A DNA stretch of 5,363 nt from Candidatus Zixiibacteriota bacterium (GTDB taxonomy: Bacteria > Zixibacteria > MSB-5A5 > GN15 > PGXB01), in contig DAOWOO010000118.1 in assembly GCA_030642025.1 (NCBI GenBank), positions 1 through 5,363 on the forward strand, written 5' to 3'. The position numbers and the translations under genes were made by a program. Positions within the stretch are counted from its first letter, which is position 1. Each line of letters opens with the position of its first letter. Below, piece after piece: positions 1-5,363 of the stretch. The notes under the pieces are model-generated. The model had not been told where the DNA came from, did no database searches, and worked only from the letters and a program-made list of their open reading frames with translations.

Positions 1-857
1 GGCTGTTTTTCTCGAAAAGCTCGAAGTGGCTGTGGGGATTGGTTATCCTTCTCCCGGCCGCAGTATATACAATGGCACAATCAAGTCTATATTTTGTGTT
101 TTGCCTGACCTTTATGAACTATATTCTATTGCCTCTTGTTCTGTGGGTGCGATGGCGAAGGAGAGGGAAAGAATACAATGAGTTGGAATCGGTACTGATC
201 CCGGTATTTCTTTTTGCCCTGGTATTACAGTACATGTCGGGGTTTACGTATTCCGGGATCATCTTCAGTTATTCGGGCGCCGGGGTGGTTTTCCCGATAT
301 TTTACGTCTTATTCAGGAAACTATCGCCGAATCCGAACAGGGCATTAATAATTGCCGGACTGTCGATATTGATCCTGATCTCAGCGTCCTTTTATAAGCA
401 TAATCATATATATCGTGACGCGCCTCGGAAAGAACTGACGGCCAAGTTTACATCCGGCAAACTGAGAGGGATAAAAACAACGCCAAGGAACAAAGCGCAG
501 ATTAATGCTATGATAGATACCGTGGAAGAGAAAACCGGCCGGGACGACTATATTCTGGCCTACCCCGATTTTCCTGTATTATACTATCTGACAGATCGAA
601 AAAACCCAACGCCGATCGACTGGTATTACCGCCGGGAGGTTGTGCCGGAAATGCTCATTGAGGCTGGTCGCGGGATTATTAAAAATCGACCGAAACTGAT
701 ATTCATAATGAAATATGCTGAAGCTGATTTTAATCGGGTCGGGGCGATATACAGATATGACGCCGGGATCGTTTATACACCGATGTACCAGTTTATTTCA
801 GAGGGATATCGTTATGCCGGTCTTGTCGGTGATGTTATGGTCTATCTGCCGAAATAA
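1..857 (+). CDS. GT-C (GT39-like) membrane glycosyltransferase, C-terminal part only
   Basis: The reading frame is open from the first complete codon (position 3) to TAA at 855-857. The 5' end lies outside the window; a TTG at 39 is an internal Leu codon, not the start. The visible part aligns with roughly residue 276 to the end of the next gene, so about half the protein is missing if the two are of equal length. It shows three or four hydrophobic segments, then a soluble C-terminal domain from about position 400. Blocks shared with the neighbour are GFTYSGIIF (from 240), YRD..RK.L (around 411-437), YPDFP.LYYL.DR (from 561) and TP.DWYY (ending 629). In GT-C enzymes of the PMT/ArnT type, such a C-terminal domain faces the periplasm or cell exterior. 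The inferred role is transfer of a lipid-linked sugar to a surface glycan or lipid. Family placement rests mainly on the full-length paralogue; substrate unknown. Confidence 0.72.
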   Translation, partial: LFFSKSSKWLWGLVILLPAAVYTMAQSSLYFVFCLTFMNYILLPLVLWVRWRRRGKEYNELESVLIPVFLFALVLQYMSGFTYSGIIFSYSGAGVVFPIFYVLFRKLSPNPNRALIIAGLSILILISASFYKHNHIYRDAPRKELTAKFTSGKLRGIKTTPRNKAQINAMIDTVEEKTGRDDYILAYPDFPVLYYLTDRKNPTPIDWYYRREVVPEMLIEAGRGIIKNRPKLIFIMKYAEADFNRVGAIYRYDAGIVYTPMYQFISEGYRYAGLVGDVMVYLPK

Positions 858-871
858 CGGATAGCGATAAT

Positions 872-2557
872 ATGCAGGGCGAGAATGTCGAGATAAAAAC
901 GAATTCATCTGGTACGGCCGGATATGTGATGGCATATCTGTTCTTTACTGCGGCGGTTGCAGTATATAACTATTTTTTCCTGCCGTACGGTTTCAATGCC
1001 ACCGATGAGGGATGGTTGCTGTCAGTGGCGAGTCGCATTGTCGACGGTCAGGTGCCGTATCGTGATTTCTTCTTCCTGAAGACACCCCTGACCATTTATA
1101 TACAAGCCGCTCTTATAGGAATTTTTGGGGATTCATACACTGTTTTAGCTTCGCGTATTTACTGGGCCTGCCAGATCTGGTTCATGGTAGTACTGGCATC
1201 ACTGTTCTACCGACACTATATAAAAGCGATTGAACTGTTATTTCTGCTGTTTTTCTCTTATATACTGGCCTCGCTGTTTATTGCCTTCCCGTGGTACAAT
1301 TATGACGGCGCCATGTTTGCCCTGGCGGCGGCAGTGCTGTTTTATAAAAAGCGGCCTGTACTGTGTGGTGTTGCGGCCGGGCTGGCGTTTCTGACCAAGC
1401 AGAATTATCTGCTTTTACTGCCTTTGTTTTTCGGCATCGTTGGTCTTCTAAAGTGGCGGGGAGTGAGTATATTGTCGGTGAGAAGAAGAGAGGTTGTAAG
1501 AATATGTTTGGGGTTTCTGGCCCCGGTGGTTTTATTTATACTGTATCTGGCCGTTAACGGCGCGCTGACTGACTTTTTCAAAAATATTATTATTCTCCCC
1601 GCTTCATGCAGTAAGAAATCAATATGGTTCGTACTGTTTCAGGACAATTTCAGTGCGATAGTCTATGCCTTACCATTTATGATTACTGCAGGAATACTGT
1701 TTTTTACCAGAAGATATTTCTGGGTGATACCACTGATTATTTTAGGCGCTGTTGGTATCTATATCTCTTTTCTTGATATAAAGAACTTTGTTTATTCAAT
1801 TGTATTTGTTCATTATGCCCTGATGCTGTTTATCCTCTGGCAGTATATAAACGGCGGCCGCGCCGTCGACCGCAGGCTTATTGGTCGTTATCTTCCGGTT
1901 GTGGTATTCGCGGTGGTTATACAGTACTTGGGTGGATTTACCTACTCAGGTATTATCTTCGGTTATACTGCGGCCGGTATCTTTCTGCCGGTATCTTATA
2001 TTCTTTTCAAAAGATCAAGCCCGTCGAAATGGCCGACTATGGCGGCGCTGGCGCTGTTCACGATATTACTATCAGGCGGTGTATATCATCGTCATGATTA
2101 TATGTACCGGGATATGAACCGCAAGCATCTTATAGCAGAATTCAGTATTGAAAAAATGAGTGGGATTAAATCAACTCCGCGAAATGTCCGTCAAATCGAA
2201 GAGCTTGTCAAATCGGCAACTTACAATACCGGACCGAATGACCGCATTTTCATCTATCCCGATTTTCCGGCGCTATACTACTTGGCCGACCGCAGAAATG
2301 CCACACCGGTTGACTGGTATTACGATGGCGGCTTTAATGACGAAATGCTGTCTGAAGTCTTGATATCTCTTAAGCGAAGCCCCTCGAAGATGGTTTTTCT
2401 TCAGTATTTTGCCGAAAGGGATTATCTCAGAAAGGGTATTAGACCCCGATTTATGCGCAAGTACGATTGCTATGCCCGGCTGGTGGATTATATCGTGAAA
2501 AACTACACCGAAATAAAGCCGGTCGGCGATATTTTTATATTTGTTCCAAAAAACTAA
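872..2557 (+). CDS. GT-C (GT39/PMT_2-like) polytopic membrane glycosyltransferase, complete
   Basis: A 561-residue protein with a short polar N-terminus, about 11-13 hydrophobic segments between residues 17 and 403, and a soluble C-terminal domain (about 404-561). The first segment (about 17-37) is followed by a loop holding D45-E46-G47, in the place where GT-C enzymes keep the acidic residues that act on the polyprenyl-phosphate sugar donor. The loop continues DGQVPYRDFFFLKTPL (59-73), a signature of this family. FLTKQN (173-178) is another typical family element. The C-terminal domain contains YPDFPALYYLADRR (462-475) and TPVDWYY (478-484). It begins 14 nt after the paralogous gene, and no good Shine-Dalgarno precedes the ATG, so it may depend on translation from upstream. 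Inferred role: adding a sugar to a cell-surface glycan, lipid or protein at the outer face of the inner membrane. The donor, acceptor and exact GT family number cannot be fixed. An alternative is a catalytically inactive GT-C homologue. Confidence 0.78.
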   Translation: MQGENVEIKTNSSGTAGYVMAYLFFTAAVAVYNYFFLPYGFNATDEGWLLSVASRIVDGQVPYRDFFFLKTPLTIYIQAALIGIFGDSYTVLASRIYWACQIWFMVVLASLFYRHYIKAIELLFLLFFSYILASLFIAFPWYNYDGAMFALAAAVLFYKKRPVLCGVAAGLAFLTKQNYLLLLPLFFGIVGLLKWRGVSILSVRRREVVRICLGFLAPVVLFILYLAVNGALTDFFKNIIILPASCSKKSIWFVLFQDNFSAIVYALPFMITAGILFFTRRYFWVIPLIILGAVGIYISFLDIKNFVYSIVFVHYALMLFILWQYINGGRAVDRRLIGRYLPVVVFAVVIQYLGGFTYSGIIFGYTAAGIFLPVSYILFKRSSPSKWPTMAALALFTILLSGGVYHRHDYMYRDMNRKHLIAEFSIEKMSGIKSTPRNVRQIEELVKSATYNTGPNDRIFIYPDFPALYYLADRRNATPVDWYYDGGFNDEMLSEVLISLKRSPSKMVFLQYFAERDYLRKGIRPRFMRKYDCYARLVDYIVKNYTEIKPVGDIFIFVPKN

Positions 2558-2569
2558 AATGTTTATAAT
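2541..2569 (+). promoter_or_regulatory. possible sigma-70-type promoter before the MTH1187-family gene
   Basis: TATAAT (2564-2569) matches the -10 consensus fully. TTGTTC (2541-2546) matches the -35 consensus at three of six positions, with a 17-nt spacer. It straddles the end of the second glycosyltransferase gene. Against it, transcription would start near 2575-2577, inside the AAAGGAGG ribosome site at 2573-2580. The -35 half is weak, and AT-rich hexamers are common here. It would explain how the small-gene cluster is expressed apart from the glycosyltransferases, but this is inference. Confidence 0.3.
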
Positions 2570-2572
2570 CGC

Positions 2573-2580
2573 AAAGGAGG
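2573..2580 (+). promoter_or_regulatory. strong Shine-Dalgarno site, fixes the start at 2589
   Basis: AAAGGAGG lies 8 nt before the ATG at 2589 and is the strongest ribosome site in the window. Neighbouring genes have weaker sites: TAGGAG at 2895-2900, AAAGGA at 3208-3213, TGAGGA at 4931-4936, and none convincing before 872 or 4453. It sits in the 31-nt gap after the glycosyltransferase, so translation restarts here independently. Confidence 0.8.
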
Positions 2581-2588
2581 ATTGAAGG

Positions 2589-2894
2589 ATGCTTATCCAG
2601 TTTTCCATATTTCCGACCGGCGCGGGCGAGTCGGTTTCCGGAGAGGTGGCCAGGGTAATTGATATCATTGACAGGTCGGGGCTGCCGTATAAAACCTCGG
2701 CTATGTCAACCATTATCGAGGGTGAATGGGATGAGGTTATGGCGGTTGTCAATCAATGCCGTCTCAAACTGAAAGAAACCAATAAGCGCGTTTACATGGT
2801 TTTGACTATGGATGATCGAAAAGACGCAGTAAACCGAATAACCGGGAAAATCGAATCGCTGAAAAACAAACTCAAGAGAGATATTAATACTTGA
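2589..2894 (+). CDS. MTH1187/YqgV-family thiamine-binding-like protein (UPF0045, DUF77)
   Basis: A 101-residue protein, the usual length for this family of small ferredoxin-like alpha/beta proteins (Thiamine_BP, PF01910). Visible hallmarks are the opening strand with FSIFPTGAGES (5-15), the stretch SAMSTIIEGEWDEV (37-50) with the family core EGEWDEV, the DDR triad (75-77), and a C-terminal Lys-rich helix ending the GKIESLKNKL stretch. Known members form dimers or tetramers. The family name comes from the related YkoF, which binds thiamine or its pyrimidine moiety; the role of single-domain members is not settled. No thiamine biosynthesis or uptake gene, and no TPP riboswitch, is seen nearby, so a thiamine role is not supported by this context. 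It is soluble, with no signal peptide. It heads a four-gene run, with cutA starting 13 nt downstream. Confidence 0.88.
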   Translation: MLIQFSIFPTGAGESVSGEVARVIDIIDRSGLPYKTSAMSTIIEGEWDEVMAVVNQCRLKLKETNKRVYMVLTMDDRKDAVNRITGKIESLKNKLKRDINT

Positions 2895-2907
2895 TAGGAG
2901 AATATGT

Positions 2908-3219
2908 ATGTCCGCATTCAGAGTGGCATTTGTAACGGTACCAGCTGAAAAGGCCGAGGAGTTGTCCCGGCAACTGGTGGAAAACAGGCTGGCTGCCTGT
3001 GTGAATATTATAAATAATATTAAATCAATTTATCGCCAGGATGGAGAACTGGAAATCGGTTCCGAGGCTCTTCTGGTCATTAAGACAGCCGCGATGAAAA
3101 TTGAAAAGCTAATTAAACATGTTCAGGAAAACCATCCCTACGACATTCCGGAAATTATCGCCCTGGATGTTTCCGAAGGCAATCCCGATTACCTGAACTG
3201 GATCCACAAAGGAACCTGA
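2908..3219 (+). CDS. cutA: CutA1 divalent-cation tolerance protein
   Basis: A 103-residue protein of normal CutA length. Motifs in order: FVTVP (8-12), LVENRLAACVN (23-33) with the conserved Cys31, SIY (40-42), LLVIKT (55-60), HPYDIPEIIAL (76-86), and the C-terminal YLNWI (95-99). CutA proteins are very stable cytoplasmic trimers with a ferredoxin-like fold. In E. coli they were linked to copper and other divalent-metal tolerance, but the molecular role remains unclear. The TAGGAG 7 nt upstream supports the ATG at 2908; another ATG at 2904 is in a different frame. One oddity: the usual YxWxG after SIY reads YRQDG here, so the conserved Trp is Gln44. No metal transporter or metal-responsive regulator is adjacent. 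The next gene starts 1 nt after its stop, which implies translational coupling. Family assignment is firm; physiological role is not. Confidence 0.95.
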   Translation: MSAFRVAFVTVPAEKAEELSRQLVENRLAACVNIINNIKSIYRQDGELEIGSEALLVIKTAAMKIEKLIKHVQENHPYDIPEIIALDVSEGNPDYLNWIHKGT

Positions 3220-3220
3220 T

Positions 3221-3646
3221 ATGCAGTACAAAAAGGTTAAGGAAGGATATCTTGTCCGCCTTGACCGGGGCGAGGAAATAGTTGCAACTCTGACCGATCT
3301 GGTCCGCAAGGAAAGTATCCCCAGTGGGTTTATCACCGGTATCGGCGCGGTGGAGAGGGCCTCAATAGGTGTATACGACCCGCACGCCGGAAGTTTTGTC
3401 ACCAAGAGCTTTGGAGACAGATTGGAACTGGGCGGCCTGACCGGAAATATTTCTTATAATGAAGAGTCCGGCGAACCGCTTGTGCACTGTCATATCACGG
3501 TCGGCGACAGTTCACATCGGTCTTACACCGGGCATCTTTTTGAAGCGATCGTACTGATTACTGTCGAAATATTTATCTTTACGGTCGGGGAGAAACTAAT
3601 CAGACGCAAAGACGGTGAATCGGGACTCAGCCATTGGCACTTGTAA
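3221..3646 (+). CDS. PPC (DUF296) domain protein
   Basis: A 141-residue protein that is a single PPC domain (plants and prokaryotes conserved, PF03479) with little else. Supporting features: the opening YLVRLDRGEEIV (10-21), GFITGIGAVERASIGVYD (36-53), LGGLTGNIS (70-78), H89-C90-H91, and TGHLFEA (103-109) with H105. His89, His91 and His105 form the three-histidine set that binds a metal in bacterial members with structures, and all three are intact. Plant proteins with this domain pair it with AT-hook DNA-binding motifs; no AT-hook is seen here, so a DNA-binding role should not be assumed. Bacterial single-domain members form trimers and lack a clear function. AAAGGA at 3208-3213 is 7 nt from the ATG. 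The gene sits 1 nt after cutA and overlaps the following gene by 13 nt. Confidence 0.9.
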   Translation: MQYKKVKEGYLVRLDRGEEIVATLTDLVRKESIPSGFITGIGAVERASIGVYDPHAGSFVTKSFGDRLELGGLTGNISYNEESGEPLVHCHITVGDSSHRSYTGHLFEAIVLITVEIFIFTVGEKLIRRKDGESGLSHWHL

Positions 3647-4431
3647 AGACGGGAAATCCGATTATCACGCTGACCACCGATTTCGGTATTGCGGATAATT
3701 ATACCGGCATCGTGAAGGGTGTTCTCGCCGGCTTGAATCCGGCGGCAAAAATAATCGACATCACCCATGCCGTCCCGCCTTTTAATGTTACAGCCGGACG
3801 ATACCTGCTTGAAACTGCCTGTTATTCCTTCCCGCCGGGGACAATACATCTGGCTGTGGTCGATCCGGGGGTCGGCACGGGCCGGAGGGCCATCCTGATT
3901 GAAACCAACAATTATTTCTTTATCGGGCCTGATAATGGGCTTTTCTCCTTTTTGAGAAAGAAAGATATCCGGCGAATAATCGAAATCAGGAACAAAAAAT
4001 ATCTGGCCGGTGAAATTTCGCATACTTTTCACGCCCGCGATATTTTTACTCCGGTTGCCGGTTTTTTATCGCTTGGAATAGCGCCGGATGAGTTCGGACC
4101 CGAGATGAAATCCCTTCAAATTGCGCAACCCGCAAGAAACAGAAAGACAAAAAGGGGACTGATCGGGTATCTGGTTTATATAGACCATTTCGGAAACCTG
4201 GTAACATCTTTACAAAAAGATAAACTTCCTGACAGCAGGTTTGCTGTCTATCTCAACAACCGAAAGATAGGAAAATTGAGAAAGACATTCGGCTTGGTCG
4301 AGAGAGGAAAGCCGGTTTGTTATATAAGTTCCTTCGGTTATCTCGAAATCGGTATACGCGAGGGGTCGGCGGCGGCATACTTCGGCATTGATTATGACAC
4401 TAATACAGAGATTTTAATTGCGGCCTGCTGA
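3634..4431 (+). CDS. SAM hydroxide adenosyltransferase (DUF62, SAM hydrolase)
   Basis: A 265-residue two-domain protein. The N-terminal domain has ITLTTDFG (11-18), DITHAVPPF (42-50), VVDPGVGTGRR (75-85), IGPDNGLFS (97-105) and TFHARD (131-136). The Asp-Arg-His set of DUF62 enzymes corresponds to D77, R84 and H133, judged by motif position. The C-terminal barrel domain carries VYIDHFGNLVTS (181-192). Characterised members use water/hydroxide to cleave S-adenosylmethionine to adenosine and methionine. Fluorinase and chlorinase relatives share the fold, but fluorinase is longer (about 299 aa) with an inserted loop, so hydrolase is preferred. Start: TGA at 3616-3618 closes the frame, TTG at 3634 is the only standard start before the first conserved strand, and no ATG or GTG is available. 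It therefore overlaps the PPC gene by 13 nt with no clear Shine-Dalgarno, suggesting coupled translation. Confidence 0.9.
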   Translation: MALVKTGNPIITLTTDFGIADNYTGIVKGVLAGLNPAAKIIDITHAVPPFNVTAGRYLLETACYSFPPGTIHLAVVDPGVGTGRRAILIETNNYFFIGPDNGLFSFLRKKDIRRIIEIRNKKYLAGEISHTFHARDIFTPVAGFLSLGIAPDEFGPEMKSLQIAQPARNRKTKRGLIGYLVYIDHFGNLVTSLQKDKLPDSRFAVYLNNRKIGKLRKTFGLVERGKPVCYISSFGYLEIGIREGSAAAYFGIDYDTNTEILIAAC

Positions 4432-4452
4432 TTCGTCTGTTAAATTCATTTT

Positions 4453-4950
4453 ATGGCCAGTGAAAACAATTTTCGTCCCTCGTGGCATGAGTATTTCATG
4501 CGGATAGCGATGCTGGCGTCCACTCGTTCTACCTGCCTGCGGCGTCAGGTCGGCGCGGTGATTGTGAAAAATAAGAGAGTTCTGGCCACCGGGTACAATG
4601 GGGCACCGGCCGGACTGAGGCACTGTCTTGACATTGGCTGCCTGCGCGAAAAGATGAATATACCCTCCGGTGAACGCCATGAACTCTGCCGCGCCATACA
4701 CGCCGAGCAGAACGTCATTATCCAGGCGGCTACATCGGGAGTGTCGATTGAGGGTGGAACGCTGTATTCGACCACGTTCCCGTGTGTTCTCTGCGCCAAG
4801 ATGCTGATAAATGCAGGTATTAAAAAGATATATATTGCCGATGGTTATCCCGACGACCTCTCTCGCGAGATTCTAAATGAGGCGGGCATTGATGTACATA
4901 GGCTGGAAATATCGGAGCCCCGGGAGCCGGTGAGGAATCCTGAAAAATGA
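4453..4950 (+). CDS. dCMP deaminase / ComEB-type cytidine deaminase-family protein
   Basis: A 165-residue zinc-dependent deaminase. The catalytic zinc site is complete: H83-A84-E85 (HAE, with Glu85 as proton shuttle) and P110-C111-x-x-C114 (PCxxC). Other dCMP deaminase features are RPSWHEYFM (8-16), RSTCLRRQVGAVIV (25-38), ATGYNGAPAGL (45-55), GCLRE (62-66) and ERHELCRAIHAEQN (74-87). Extra conserved Cys and His residues (C28, H57, C58, C63, C79) resemble those that hold a second structural zinc in some dCMP deaminases. Likely reaction: dCMP to dUMP plus ammonia, supplying thymidylate synthase; the enzyme is often allosterically controlled by dCTP and dTTP. B. subtilis ComEB belongs to this group. 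No good ribosome site precedes the ATG, which follows the previous stop by 21 nt. Its stop overlaps the nrdR start (ATGA, 4947-4950), matching a shared deoxynucleotide role. Substrate is inferred from the family. Confidence 0.92.
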   Translation: MASENNFRPSWHEYFMRIAMLASTRSTCLRRQVGAVIVKNKRVLATGYNGAPAGLRHCLDIGCLREKMNIPSGERHELCRAIHAEQNVIIQAATSGVSIEGGTLYSTTFPCVLCAKMLINAGIKKIYIADGYPDDLSREILNEAGIDVHRLEISEPREPVRNPEK

Positions 4951-5363
4951 AATGCCCCTACTGCGGTTCCGAAGAGGATAAAGTAGTCGATTCACGCTCG
5001 GCGCATGACGGTCGAGCGGTGCGCCGTCGACGGGAATGTCTCATGTGCGCTAAGCGCTACACCACTTATGAGTATATCGAAAATGTTGAGCTTACCGTGG
5101 TTAAATCCGACCAGAGGCGCGAACCGTATGAAAGGCAGAAACTTATTGATGGGATGCGGGTGGCCTGCAAAAAGCGTCCGATTTCAGTAAAAAAAATTGA
5201 AGCTATGGCCGATGAGGTGGAATCATCATTGTACAGCCTTTCCAAAAGCGAAGTCACCGGCCAGCAGATCGGCGAGCTGGCCATGGAGAAACTCCGAGCG
5301 GCTGCTGAGATCGCCTATGTCCGTTTTGCATCGGTATATCGCAAGTTTCAGGATAAGGAAGAA
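4947..5363 (+). CDS. nrdR: NrdR transcriptional repressor of ribonucleotide reductase, 3' end cut off
   Basis: The frame is open from ATG at 4947 to the window edge, giving 139 residues; NrdR is usually about 150-155, so only the extreme C-terminus is missing. The N-terminal zinc ribbon has MKCPYCGS (C3, C6) and RRRRECLMC (C31, C34), then KRYTTYE (36-42). The ATP-cone follows (about 49-138), beginning VVKSDQRREPYERQKL (51-66) with ACKKRPIS (73-80) and ending FASVYRKFQD (127-136). NrdR binds ATP or dATP in the cone and, when dATP is high, represses ribonucleotide reductase genes by binding paired NrdR boxes. TGAGGA at 4931-4936 lies 10 nt before the start, and ATGA overlap with the deaminase indicates translational coupling. 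I saw no NrdR box in the window, so the regulated nrd genes are probably elsewhere. Identification is very secure. Confidence 0.96.
   Translation, partial: MKCPYCGSEEDKVVDSRSAHDGRAVRRRRECLMCAKRYTTYEYIENVELTVVKSDQRREPYERQKLIDGMRVACKKRPISVKKIEAMADEVESSLYSLSKSEVTGQQIGELAMEKLRAAAEIAYVRFASVYRKFQDKEE

Noticed and set aside
39..857. TTG at 39 as the true start of the first gene
   Set aside because: The frame stays open to the window edge, and the upstream codons (LFFSKSSKW) continue the alignment with the paralogue (ILFFTRRYF), so the gene begins outside the window.
858..871. Promoter-like GATAAT just before the second glycosyltransferase gene
   Set aside because: There is no -35 match at a suitable distance, and it abuts the start codon; read-through from the upstream paralogue is simpler.
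1851..1868. GC-rich palindromic stretch containing GCGGCCGC
   Set aside because: It is explained by Gly/Arg/Ala codons in a cytoplasmic loop of the membrane protein; there is no matching partner or regulatory context.
1363..2363. Short plus-strand frames inside the second glycosyltransferase gene
   Set aside because: They are out-of-frame shadows of a continuous 561-codon gene, with no ribosome site or recognisable product.
2518..2538. GCCG-GT-CGGC followed by a T-rich run as a terminator
   Set aside because: The 4-bp stem has only a 2-nt loop, and the element lies within the coding end of the glycosyltransferase gene.
2273..2752. Minus-strand open frame of 159 codons
   Set aside because: It lies across the end of the glycosyltransferase gene and the MTH1187-family gene, both with clear family motifs. 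Its translation shows no recognisable domain.
3523..4032. Minus-strand open frame of 169 codons
   Set aside because: It is antisense to the PPC and SAM hydrolase genes, whose motifs are intact; it has no family features of its own.
3634..4431. Fluorinase or chlorinase (SAM-dependent halogenase)
   Set aside because: The length and motif pattern fit the common hydroxide-using DUF62 enzymes, there is no room for the extra loop of fluorinase, and no halometabolite genes are nearby.
4414..4799. Two overlapping minus-strand open frames
   Set aside because: Both are antisense to the deaminase gene, which has a complete zinc site; neither gives a recognisable protein.
5005..5284. Small open frames on both strands within nrdR
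   Set aside because: The nrdR frame carries the zinc ribbon and ATP-cone across this whole stretch, so these are shadows.

Overview
The window is one uninterrupted run of eight plus-strand genes, with the first and last cut by the window edges. It carries about 1.5 membrane glycosyltransferase-like genes, then six compact soluble genes. Spacing is tight throughout: the gaps are 1 to 31 nt and two junctions overlap. Nothing in it looks mobile, and I see no RNA gene, CRISPR array or credible terminator. It reads as bacterial, because NrdR and the start-site signals (AAAGGAGG, TAGGAG, AAAGGA) are bacterial. The gene mix would suit an uncultured FCB-type or similar deep-branching lineage, but that is a weak inference and no phylogenetic marker is present.

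Positions 1-2557: two tandem paralogues of a GT-C (GT39/PMT_2-like) polytopic membrane protein. The second is complete (561 aa) and has the acidic DEG motif in its first large loop. The first lacks its N-terminal half because of the window edge. The two share long motif blocks in the last membrane segments and in a C-terminal soluble domain. They are probably enzymes of surface polysaccharide or glycolipid assembly using a polyprenyl-phosphate-linked sugar; the donor and acceptor cannot be read from the sequence.

Positions 2589-4431: four genes encode an MTH1187/YqgV-family (thiamine-binding-like) protein, CutA, a single-domain PPC/DUF296 protein, and a SAM hydroxide adenosyltransferase (DUF62). 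They are almost fused: 13 nt, 1 nt, then a 13-nt overlap into a TTG start. A strong ribosome site and a possible promoter precede the first of them, so a new transcription unit may begin there. All four families are recognisable, but their joint purpose is not established.

Positions 4453-5363: a dCMP/cytidine deaminase of the ComEB type overlaps the start of nrdR in an ATGA arrangement. This is a coherent deoxynucleotide module: the deaminase feeds dUMP to thymidylate synthesis, and NrdR represses ribonucleotide reductase genes in response to dATP/ATP. nrdR runs off the window at residue 139, about 10-15 residues short of the usual length.

Nothing here clearly amounts to a new system. The best leads are the unexplained four-gene cassette (2589-4431), the duplicated glycosyltransferase pair, and a CutA in which the usual YxWxG tryptophan is glutamine.
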